From assembly GCA_964371715.1 (NCBI GenBank), contig CAYJNO010000050.1:1-8768 (forward strand): DNA of 8,768 nucleotides, read 5' to 3'. Shown here in pieces: positions 1 to 6,077 of this stretch. Within the stretch, counting starts at the first letter, position 1; the number at the start of each line of letters is the position of its first letter. Made by a program: the position numbers and the translations under genes. This stretch comes from CAYJNO01 sp964371715 (GTDB taxonomy: Bacteria > Bacillota_I > Bacilli_A > Erysipelotrichales > Erysipelotrichaceae). The notes under the pieces were generated by a model that worked only from the letters and a program-made list of their open reading frames with translations, did no database searches and was not told the DNA's origin.

Positions 1-161
1 GCATCAACTAAATTTTGCACAAATTGTATATCATTTGATTCTCTTCCTCTTTCAACATATTGAATGTATTGTGGTGCAAGCACTACAGCTAATACTGCAA
101 TGATTGCAATAACAACAATTAATTCAATCAATGTGAATCCTTTATTATCTTGATTAAACAT
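1..161 (-). CDS. Type IV pilin-like protein (prepilin), N-terminal part only
   Basis: This is the first 53 codons of a minus-strand gene that leaves the window at base 1. The protein starts MFNQDNKG, a short polar leader ending in Gly8. It continues with the class III prepilin motif FTLIELIVVIAIIAVLA, with Glu at mature position +5, and then APQYIQYVERGRESND. A prepilin peptidase of the PilD/ComC type would cleave after Gly8 and methylate Phe9. The hydrophobic helix that follows acts as membrane anchor and filament core. Pro at mature position +22 and the QY..YV.R pattern resemble major type IVa pilins more than ComGC-type competence pseudopilins, but only the N-terminus is visible. The start ATG (159-161) is preceded by AAAAAGAG at 171-178, a modest Shine-Dalgarno with a 9-nt spacer. 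The gene lies downstream of the regulator on the same strand and is probably functionally unrelated to the sugar operon. The family call is firm; pilus, competence or secretion role is undetermined. Confidence 0.9.
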   Translation of the reverse strand, partial: MFNQDNKGFTLIELIVVIAIIAVLAVVLAPQYIQYVERGRESNDIQFVQNLVD

Positions 162-294
162 TATAAAAATCTCTTTTTAAATATAATAATACTTCACTAT
201 ATTTTTACACTAATGCAAATAAATTGTTATATAAATGATATAGATATAGAATAATTTACTAATAAATATTTATATAATATATAAAGTTTAATAA
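162..294. other. AT-rich spacer between the regulator gene and the pilin gene
   Basis: This 133-bp stretch is almost entirely A and T. On the minus strand it must carry the 3' end of the regulator transcript and probably the pilin promoter. Candidate -10 hexamers read on the minus strand are TATTAT (183-188 or 186-191) and TATAGT (196-201), but none has a convincing -35 partner at 16-18 bp, and chance matches are expected at this composition. The only clear structure is the AT-only palindrome at 269-285. No coding region is visible. Confidence 0.4.
269..285 (-). terminator. AT-only palindrome, possible weak terminator of the regulator gene
   Basis: TTTATATA-A-TATATAAA is a perfect odd-length palindrome starting 10 bp past the regulator's stop codon on the minus strand. 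As RNA it could form about 7 A-U pairs around a 3-nt loop. With no G-C pairs and no clean U-tract directly after it, it would be a weak intrinsic terminator at best. In DNA this AT-rich such palindromes can arise by chance. Confidence 0.25.
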
Positions 295-1293
295 TTAAAA
301 TTTTGTAGATTTTCTAACAATTAACTCTGTATCTAAAATAATGTGTCTTGTGACAGATTTTGGGTTTCTGATCCTTTCTAAAAGTAGTTCAAAAGCTTTT
401 CTACCAAGTTCACTCATAGGTTGTTCAATAGTTGTAATTGGTGGATCACTTATAGTTGAAAGATAAATATTATCAAAACCAATTACAGATAATTCATTTG
501 GAACAATTATATTTAATTTTTTTGCTGCATTAATAATTGCTATTGCATACGTATCAGAACATGCAAATATTGCATCTGGTCTATCCTCTTTCGATAATAC
601 ATCAATTGCAGTTGAATAAGCTTCGCTGTAATTAATAGAGCTTATAGATACTGAAAATTTAGGATTGTATTTAAGATTATGCTTTTCAAGAGCTTGTAAA
701 TATCCTTTTTCACGATGTTGGGCAAACTTAAATTGTGAATTATAGTTAAAAAACCCAATCTTTTTACATCCTGTTGCAATTAAATAATTAACAGCTTTTT
801 CAGCTGCTAATGTATCATCAATGGATACAGCGGAAACATTAGTATTACCAGCAAATTCAGAGCAAGTAACAACAGGGCAAAATAAACTTAAGTCTTCAAT
901 ATAAGCGGCATTTGGAATACAACTAAAAATTATAATACCACTAATACCATTGTTCTTTACAATTTCCTTATAATCCGGTGCACCATCACGATGGCTTAAA
1001 TCCTGAATAAAAAAAATGTTATAACCTTCAGCTTTGGCTACTTTCTGCATTCCTTCAATAACAGGTCCATTAAATGGATTTTCAAAATCTGGACAACACA
1101 CTAAAATTGTATTATTTGATTTAGTTGCCTTAACAGATTGTTTAGAAATAAAATTTAATTCTTCAATTGCTTTTAATACATTGTCTCTAGTATCCTTCGC
1201 AACACTTTGTGGGTTATTAATTACACGTGATACAGTAGCGGTAGAAACATTAGCTTTAGCAGCAACATCATTTATAGTTGATTTAAAATACAT
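295..1293 (-). CDS. LacI/GalR-family transcriptional regulator
   Basis: This 332-residue protein has the usual family length and layout. The N-terminal helix-turn-helix covers about residues 5-26 (STINDVAAKANVSTATVSRV). A hinge follows at about 47-62, then a periplasmic-binding-protein-like sensor domain from about 63 to 332, ending with the typical VIGFDN (270-275) and TTIEQP (287-292) motifs. Such proteins bind operators as dimers and respond to a small sugar-like effector. The hinge is unusual. Where relatives have Y-x-P-N-x-x-A-x-x-L, this one reads F-I-S-K-Q-S-V-K-A-T, and there is no leucine between residues 47 and 62. The Leu that inserts into the central operator step in LacI and PurR therefore appears to be Thr57, and the hinge-to-core linker looks about two residues short. 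The start ATG has AAAGGAG 5 nt upstream. The gene is divergent from the transport operon, so it most likely controls that operon and itself. Confidence 0.95.
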   Translation of the reverse strand: MYFKSTINDVAAKANVSTATVSRVINNPQSVAKDTRDNVLKAIEELNFISKQSVKATKSNNTILVCCPDFENPFNGPVIEGMQKVAKAEGYNIFFIQDLSHRDGAPDYKEIVKNNGISGIIIFSCIPNAAYIEDLSLFCPVVTCSEFAGNTNVSAVSIDDTLAAEKAVNYLIATGCKKIGFFNYNSQFKFAQHREKGYLQALEKHNLKYNPKFSVSISSINYSEAYSTAIDVLSKEDRPDAIFACSDTYAIAIINAAKKLNIIVPNELSVIGFDNIYLSTISDPPITTIEQPMSELGRKAFELLLERIRNPKSVTRHIILDTELIVRKSTKF

Positions 1294-1314
1294 AATAACT
1301 CCTTTATATTAGTT

Positions 1315-1323
1315 AATATAACA
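1315..1323 (-). promoter_or_regulatory. Extended -10 promoter of the LacI-family regulator
   Basis: Read on the minus strand, this is TG-T-TATATT, an extended -10 element matching TGnTATAAT with one mismatch. No good -35 lies 16-18 bp upstream (TATGTA at 1338-1343 is the 17-bp option), which fits an extended -10 promoter. Transcription would start near 1308, giving a leader of only about 15 nt that contains the AAAGGAG ribosome binding site. The palindrome at 1331-1341 sits just upstream of the -10, in the spacer and -35 zone. Confidence 0.5.
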
Positions 1324-1330
1324 TAAAAAA

Positions 1331-1341
1331 TGTAATTTACA
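1331..1341. promoter_or_regulatory. Palindromic operator candidate, copy 1 (TGTAATTTACA)
   Basis: TGTAA-T-TTACA is a perfect palindrome with 5-bp arms and a single central base. It lies in the spacer/-35 region of the regulator's promoter, where a bound protein would block RNA polymerase. An identical site (inverted centre base) occurs 89 bp away at 1420-1430. The second copy at the opposite promoter is what makes this more than an AT-rich chance match. Confidence 0.55.
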
Positions 1342-1363
1342 TACAAAAATAATAAAATACAAA

Positions 1364-1377
1364 TGAAAGCGATTGCA
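1364..1377 (+). promoter_or_regulatory. cre-like / LacI-family operator candidate
   Basis: TGAAAGCGATTGCA matches the Bacillota catabolite-responsive element TGWAANCGNTNWCA at all positions but one (G at position 12). It has the central CG typical of LacI/GalR-family operators. It is centred about 50 bp upstream of the expected start of the rightward operon, just upstream of the -35 box. It could be bound by CcpA for carbon catabolite control or by the local LacI-type protein; sequence alone does not decide. Confidence 0.5.
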
Positions 1378-1385
1378 AATATGTG

Positions 1386-1414
1386 TTGACATAGCTGTTA
1401 AACTGGAGTAACAT
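1386..1414 (+). promoter_or_regulatory. Sigma-A-type promoter of the sugar transport and catabolic operon
   Basis: A perfect -35 hexamer TTGACA (1386-1391) is followed after exactly 17 bp by TAACAT (1409-1414), a 4/6 match to the -10 consensus. Transcription would start near 1421, inside the palindrome at 1420-1430, leaving a leader of about 36 nt before the lipoprotein start. The strong -35, weaker -10 and operator over the start site fit a repressible promoter. Confidence 0.7.
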
Positions 1415-1419
1415 ATAAA

Positions 1420-1430
1420 TGTAAATTACA
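1420..1430. promoter_or_regulatory. Palindromic operator candidate, copy 2 (TGTAAATTACA)
   Basis: TGTAA-A-TTACA is the second copy of the 11-bp palindrome and covers the predicted transcription start of the operon. With one flanking base, segments 1331-1342 and 1419-1430 form an exact 12-bp inverted repeat. The centres (1336 and 1425) are 89 bp apart, about 8.5 helical turns. Position over +1 is classical for repression. Confidence 0.55.
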
Positions 1431-1456
1431 GAAAATTTCATAAATAAGGAGGATAC

Positions 1457-2434
1457 ATGAAAGGGATTAAAAATTTAGTTATTTTATTATTATCTGTATT
1501 TCTTATCGTTGGGTGTTCATCAAATGAAGAACCAACAACATCAACTTCTGAAGATAATGGAAGTGAAACAACAACAAGATTAAAAGTGGGAATTCTTGCC
1601 CCGGCAGTAACTCATGGTTGGGTCGCAGCTGTTGCTTACAATGCTGAACAAAGATGTGAAGAACTAAGTGAGCAAGTAGAATGTGTTATTTATACTTCTA
1701 CTAATGCTGAAGAAATGACAACACAATTAGACGATTTAAAAACATGGGGAGCTGAAGCAGTTGTAGCATTCCCTCAATGGGAAGGAATGGAAGTTCCAAT
1801 TCAAAATGCTATTAATGAAGGCATTACAGTAGTAAACTTTGATATTGAAATAGCAGCTGATGGTGTATATAGAGTATCAGGTGATAATTATGATATGGGT
1901 GTTCAAGGTGCACATTATATCGTAGATAAAATTGGTGATGAAGGAACTGTAGTTGTATTAAATGTACCAACAGCAGGATCTGTATCTGATTTAAGAGAAT
2001 CAGGATTCATTGATACATTATCTGAAATTGCTCCAAATATGGAAGTAATTACATATGCTACGGCATTTACAAGAGAAGATGGATTAAATGACATGAGTGA
2101 TATTCTTGTATCTAATGAAAAAATTGATGCAGTATATTCAATGGATGATGAAACGTCAATTGGTGTACTTCAAGCAATAAATGAAGCAAATAGAACAGAT
2201 ATTAAAGTAGTAACAGGTGGTGGAGGAATGCAAGAGTATTTCAACATGATGCCTGAAAATGAAGATATTTATATTCAATCGGCTTTATATAGTCCTGCAA
2301 TGGTTAAAGATGCTGTAGATATGGCTGTAGATATTCTAAATGGAGAAGAAGTTGAGCCTGTAATAATTATTCCAACTACAATAGTAGACAGAGATAATGT
2401 GTCTGATTATTTAGATGCAAATACACCATATTAA
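1457..2434 (+). CDS. Sugar ABC transporter substrate-binding lipoprotein (RbsB-like, Peripla_BP_4 type)
   Basis: This 325-residue protein is the extracytoplasmic receptor of the transporter encoded next. Residues 1-19 are a lipoprotein signal peptide (MKGIKNLVILLLSVF core) with lipobox IVGC; Cys20 would be lipidated and anchor the protein to the outer face of the membrane. A Ser/Thr/Glu-rich linker (21-40) leads to a type I periplasmic-binding fold starting KVGILAP (43-49). Candidate ligand-contacting residues are Trp55 in THGW, Trp107, Arg180 in DLRESGF (the conserved Arg region of RbsB-like proteins) and the Asp pair 230-231. The start has AAGGAGG at 1446-1452 with a 4-nt spacer. It is the first gene of the operon and ends with tandem TAA TAA stops, followed by a hairpin that may raise its level relative to downstream genes. 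Family points to a monosaccharide, polyol or related ligand; the actual ligand cannot be read from the sequence. Confidence 0.93.
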   Translation: MKGIKNLVILLLSVFLIVGCSSNEEPTTSTSEDNGSETTTRLKVGILAPAVTHGWVAAVAYNAEQRCEELSEQVECVIYTSTNAEEMTTQLDDLKTWGAEAVVAFPQWEGMEVPIQNAINEGITVVNFDIEIAADGVYRVSGDNYDMGVQGAHYIVDKIGDEGTVVVLNVPTAGSVSDLRESGFIDTLSEIAPNMEVITYATAFTREDGLNDMSDILVSNEKIDAVYSMDDETSIGVLQAINEANRTDIKVVTGGGGMQEYFNMMPENEDIYIQSALYSPAMVKDAVDMAVDILNGEEVEPVIIIPTTIVDRDNVSDYLDANTPY

Positions 2435-2445
2435 TAACTAATAAT

Positions 2446-2476
2446 AAGACTATGGATTAGCAATTCATAGTCTTTT
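2446..2476 (+). terminator. Intercistronic hairpin (attenuating terminator or mRNA stabiliser)
   Basis: Bases 2446-2458 pair with 2462-2474 in a 13-bp stem with one G-U pair (2455/2465) and a 3-nt AGC loop, followed by a short T run (2473-2476). The 56-nt gap between the lipoprotein and ATPase genes is the only sizeable gap in the operon. The U-tract is short, so partial termination or protection of the upstream mRNA from 3' decay is likelier than full termination. Either would give more binding protein than ATPase and permease, as is common in ABC import operons. Confidence 0.75.
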
Positions 2477-2490
2477 CAAAGGAGAAAAAA

Positions 2491-3999
2491 ATGAAAATTG
2501 AAATGAATAATATTCATAAATCATTTGGAATAAATCATGTTTTAAAAGGCGTTAGTATTAAGGTTGATGATGGTGATATATTAGGTTTATTAGGAGAAAA
2601 TGGAGCTGGTAAATCAACTTTGATGAATATATTAGGTGGAGTATTAAAACAAGATAGTGGAGAAATAAAGATTAATGGAGAAGTAAAAAACTTCAATACT
2701 CCTTTTGAATCACTAAAATCAGGAATTGCATTTATTCATCAAGAATTAAACTTAATAAATGATTTAACAATATATGAAAATATGTTTATAGGAAGAGAAA
2801 TAAAAAATAAGTATCACATTTTAAATAAAAAAGAAATGATTGAAAAGACAAAAGAAATATTTGGTCAAATGGAATTACATTTAGAACCAACAATGATGGT
2901 AAGAGATTTAGATGCATCATATAAGCAATTTGTGGAAATTGCGAAAGCTTTAATGATGAATGCCTCATTAATCATTATGGATGAGCCAACTACATCACTT
3001 ACAGAACCTGAAATCAAAAGTGTTTTTAATATGATGAATAAATTAAAAGAAAAAGGGGTATCAATGATATTCATTTCTCACAAATTAAATGAAGTATTAC
3101 AGATATGTACAAAGTATACAGTATTACGAGATGGAGCCTTAATAGTTAATGAAGACATTGAAGGGGCAACAATACCAAAAATAACAAAATATATGGTTGG
3201 TCATGAAATAATCAATGAAAAAAAGACAAGAGAAATTAATAGTAAAGATAAAGTTTTAGAATTAATTGCATTAACAAATGAAAAACATTTTAAAGATATA
3301 AATTTAGTGTTAAATAGGGGAGAAATACTTGGGGTCACGGGGTTATTAGGTGATGGAAGAAGTGAACTATTCCAAAGTGTATTTGGTGATAATACTAACT
3401 ATAAAGGAGAAATTAAATTAGAAGGGAAAACAGTAAAGATTAAATCTACTATTGATGCAATGAAACATCAAATTGCATATCTACCACGAAATAGAAAAGA
3501 AAATGGAATAGTAAAAGATATGACTATAGTTGAAAATGGCTCTTTAACTATTTTAGATAAACATAAAAAAAGTATATTTATCGATCATAAAAAGATAAAT
3601 GAATTATTTAATAAACAAAGAAAAAATTTGTCAATTAAAATGGAAGACAATAATAATTTGATAACTAGTTTATCCGGAGGAAATCAACAAAAGGTCGTTT
3701 TAGCAAAATGGTTAAGTGCAAATCCTAAAGTATTAATTTTAGATAATCCAACACAAGGTGTTGATGTTGGTGCAAAAGAAGAAATTTATGACATTATATT
3801 TGGACTAGCTAATAGTGGAGTTGGAATTATTGTATTATCTAGTGAGGCACAAGAAATAATTAGACTATGTGATAGAACAATTGTTATGTATCATGGAGAA
3901 ATTAAAACAACATTGGATTCAAGCGAAATGAGTGAACACAAAATAATGCATTATGCTACGGGTGGAACTGATGGTACCTATGAAAATATTAGTAATTAA
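2491..3999 (+). CDS. Sugar ABC transporter ATP-binding protein, two fused ATPase domains (RbsA/MglA type)
   Basis: This 502-residue cytoplasmic protein powers sugar import by binding the inner face of the permease. Domain 1 (about 1-240) has Walker A GENGAGKST (35-43), Walker B IIMDEPTTSL (161-170) with Glu165, and H-loop SHKLNE with His197. Domain 2 (about 255-490) has a Walker A without the Lys-Ser pair (GLLGDGRSE, 284-292), an intact signature LSGGNQQK (394-401), Walker B VLILDNPTQG with Asn419 in place of the catalytic Glu, and no H-loop His (SSEAQE). The domain 1 signature is also degraded (LDASYKQFVEIAKAL, 140-154). Known RbsA/MglA proteins have a degenerate second Walker A, but the Asn is less usual. 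Composite site 1 should hydrolyse ATP and site 2 probably cannot. AAAGGAG (2478-2484) precedes the ATG. The protein lies 56 nt after the lipoprotein gene and 11 nt before the permease gene. Confidence 0.95.
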   Translation: MKIEMNNIHKSFGINHVLKGVSIKVDDGDILGLLGENGAGKSTLMNILGGVLKQDSGEIKINGEVKNFNTPFESLKSGIAFIHQELNLINDLTIYENMFIGREIKNKYHILNKKEMIEKTKEIFGQMELHLEPTMMVRDLDASYKQFVEIAKALMMNASLIIMDEPTTSLTEPEIKSVFNMMNKLKEKGVSMIFISHKLNEVLQICTKYTVLRDGALIVNEDIEGATIPKITKYMVGHEIINEKKTREINSKDKVLELIALTNEKHFKDINLVLNRGEILGVTGLLGDGRSELFQSVFGDNTNYKGEIKLEGKTVKIKSTIDAMKHQIAYLPRNRKENGIVKDMTIVENGSLTILDKHKKSIFIDHKKINELFNKQRKNLSIKMEDNNNLITSLSGGNQQKVVLAKWLSANPKVLILDNPTQGVDVGAKEEIYDIIFGLANSGVGIIVLSSEAQEIIRLCDRTIVMYHGEIKTTLDSSEMSEHKIMHYATGGTDGTYENISN

Positions 4000-4010
4000 G
4001 GAGTTATGTA

Positions 4011-5030
4011 ATGAAAAACATATTAATAGAATTTAAAAAAAGATGGAATACAAACGCATTATTTAGTACAATAATTGCCTTTTTTGTTCTTGTAATAGTT
4101 CAAACAATAGTACTTGGATTTGATTATCCAAGTATTGGGGACTGGTTTAGTGCATGGAGTACAAACTGGATAAACATATTAAGAAACAATGCAGGTATTG
4201 GGATTATAGCACTTGGGATGGCTTTTGTAATAATATCAGGTGGAATAGATTTATCAGTTGGATCGACAATGGTTGCTGTTGGTGCAGTATTAATGTTAAT
4301 TATTGATAATAGTCCAATGGCACTATTAGCTCAAACTGGGTTATCAGGTATACCATTAATAATACTAGGGATAACAGTTACCATAATTATAGGGTTTGGA
4401 CTTGGTTGGCTAAATGGTTTTTTAATCACAAAAGGAAAGTTACCACCATTTATCGCAACACTTGGAACTATGAAAATATTAAGAAGTGTTACACAACAAT
4501 TAATGCAAACAAGATCTCCAAAAGTACCTACAGAATTTTTAGAAATTGCAAACTTTAGAATATTTGATTCACTGATTATGCCTATTATTTATTGGATAAT
4601 TATTGCAGTTGTTTTGAATTATATTTCAAAAAATACAGCATTTGGACGACATGTATACGCAGTAGGATCAAATGAAAGAACGGCAAAATTATCAGGGATT
4701 AATGTCAATAAAGTTAAAAGAAGTGTATATGCATTAATGGGTGTATTAGTATCCATAACTGCAGTAATTCAATTATCTAGAATTGGTTCAATGGATATTG
4801 CAAATGCAGGTTCAGGTTATGAAATGGATGCTATTGCTGCGGTAATAGTAGGTGGAGTATCAATGAGTGGTGGTAAAGGTTCAGTATCGGGAGCGTTTGT
4901 TGGTATGTTAATAATAGCAGTAATGAATAATTTATTAAATTTATTAGGAGTACCACCATTTTTAAGAGAAGCTTTTAAAGGTTTAATTGTAATTGTTGCA
5001 GTATTACTACAAAAGAAAGAAAAGGTATGA
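4011..5030 (+). CDS. Sugar ABC transporter permease (RbsC-like, BPD_transp_2 family)
   Basis: This 339-residue integral membrane protein would form the translocation channel, probably as a homodimer since only one permease gene is present. Hydrophobic segments are visible at about 18-38, 60-77, 83-98, 115-134, 187-205, 240-257, 273-283, 292-312 and 321-334. Family hallmarks are ALGMAFVIISGGIDLSVGS (67-85), the cytoplasmic loop GRHVYAVGSNERTAKLSGIN (212-231) and IAAVIVGGVSMSGGKGS (275-291). The ribosome binding site AAGGAG (3998-4003) overlaps the ATPase stop codon, so the two are probably translationally coupled. An ATG at 4006 is followed at once by TAA, so 4011 is the only sensible start. 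The gene ends in two consecutive in-frame TGA codons, and the next gene starts in the same frame right after them. Confidence 0.95.
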   Translation: MKNILIEFKKRWNTNALFSTIIAFFVLVIVQTIVLGFDYPSIGDWFSAWSTNWINILRNNAGIGIIALGMAFVIISGGIDLSVGSTMVAVGAVLMLIIDNSPMALLAQTGLSGIPLIILGITVTIIIGFGLGWLNGFLITKGKLPPFIATLGTMKILRSVTQQLMQTRSPKVPTEFLEIANFRIFDSLIMPIIYWIIIAVVLNYISKNTAFGRHVYAVGSNERTAKLSGINVNKVKRSVYALMGVLVSITAVIQLSRIGSMDIANAGSGYEMDAIAAVIVGGVSMSGGKGSVSGAFVGMLIIAVMNNLLNLLGVPPFLREAFKGLIVIVAVLLQKKEKV

Positions 5031-5033
5031 TGA

Positions 5034-6068
5034 ATGATTAACATTGGAATTATTGGATGTGGAAAAATTGCCCAAATAAGACATATTCCAGAGCTTTTAT
5101 TAAATCCAAAAGCATGTCTTAAAGGCTTTTATGATATTAATCAAAATAGAGCAAATGAATTAGCAAAAACATACAACGGAAAAGCATATGTATCATATAA
5201 AGAAATGTTGGATGATAAAGAAATTGATGCAGTAATAATTTGTACTGCTAATCAATTTCATGCAAGCATATCTATTGAAGCGATGAAAAATAATAAACAT
5301 GTACTATGTGAAAAACCTATGGGTATAACTTTAGAAGAATGCTATGAAATGATAAATGTAGCGAAAGAAAAAAAAGTAAAATTATGTATTGCACAAAATC
5401 AAAGACTAACAAAAGCACATATAAGAGCTAAAGAGTTATTAGGGTGTGGTGCTATTGGAGATTTAGTTTCATTTAGAACTACATTTGGACATTCTGGTCC
5501 TGAAACATGGAGTATAGATGCCGGGAAAAATAATCTTTGGTTCTTTAATAAAGAATTAGCAAACTTTGGTGCAATGGGAGACTTAGGGATTCATAAAACT
5601 GATTTAATTTCATATCTTACTGGTTTAAAATTTAAAGAAGTTATCGCAAGGATAACAACGCTTAGTAAAAAAGATGATAAAGGAAATTATATCGAGGTTG
5701 ATGATAATGCATTTTGTATATTTACATTAGAAAATAATGTTGTTGGAACAATGTATGCTAGTTGGACGTTCAATGGTTATGAAGATAATTCAACAATATT
5801 ATATGGGACAAAAGGTATTATGAAAATATATGATGACCCAAATTATTCAATCATAATCGAAGATAATGAAAAGAAAAGAACATTATTTGAAGTTGAAACA
5901 ATTCAAACAAATGATAATCAGACAAGTTCAGGTATTGTTGATGAATTTATTAATTACATAGAAACATCAAGCTATTCATCTATTGCAGCAGAATACATTA
6001 TAAATTCAATGGAAGCAGTATTTGCTAGTGTGGAATCATCTAATACTAATAAAGCAATTAAGATATAA
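5034..6068 (+). CDS. Gfo/Idh/MocA-family NAD(P)-dependent oxidoreductase, first copy
   Basis: This 344-residue cytoplasmic enzyme is of normal family length. Residues 1-120 form the Rossmann domain, with IGIIGCGKIA (4-13) as the dinucleotide-binding loop and CEKPMG (92-97) containing the family's conserved Lys94. The rest is the α/β substrate domain with MGDLGIHKTDL (181-191), where Asp183 and His187 match the family's catalytic Asp/His positions. Asp34 at the end of strand β2 (GFYDIN) suggests NAD over NADP. Such enzymes oxidise or reduce a ring hydroxyl or keto group of sugars, glycosides or inositols. The start lies 3 nt after the permease stop; an AAAGG at 5021-5025 inside the permease gene is the likely ribosome binding site. 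ATGs at 5027 and 5030 read into TAA after a few codons. Specific substrate is unknown. IolG-like inositol dehydrogenase is possible but not supported by any partner gene in view. Confidence 0.92.
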   Translation: MINIGIIGCGKIAQIRHIPELLLNPKACLKGFYDINQNRANELAKTYNGKAYVSYKEMLDDKEIDAVIICTANQFHASISIEAMKNNKHVLCEKPMGITLEECYEMINVAKEKKVKLCIAQNQRLTKAHIRAKELLGCGAIGDLVSFRTTFGHSGPETWSIDAGKNNLWFFNKELANFGAMGDLGIHKTDLISYLTGLKFKEVIARITTLSKKDDKGNYIEVDDNAFCIFTLENNVVGTMYASWTFNGYEDNSTILYGTKGIMKIYDDPNYSIIIEDNEKKRTLFEVETIQTNDNQTSSGIVDEFINYIETSSYSSIAAEYIINSMEAVFASVESSNTNKAIKI

Positions 6069-6077
6069 GGAGGAAGT

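Noticed and set aside
1034..1312. Open frame of 92 codons on the plus strand inside the regulator gene
   Set aside because: It lies antisense to a clear LacI-family gene, has no ribosome binding site of note and no recognisable domain. The same applies to the other minus-strand frames inside the ATPase, permease and TIM-barrel genes.
4011..6068. Permease-dehydrogenase fusion by reading TGA as Trp (genetic code 4)
   Set aside because: No TGA occurs inside any full-length gene here; all Trp codons are TGG, and the dehydrogenase begins exactly at a canonical Rossmann start. The standard code explains everything.
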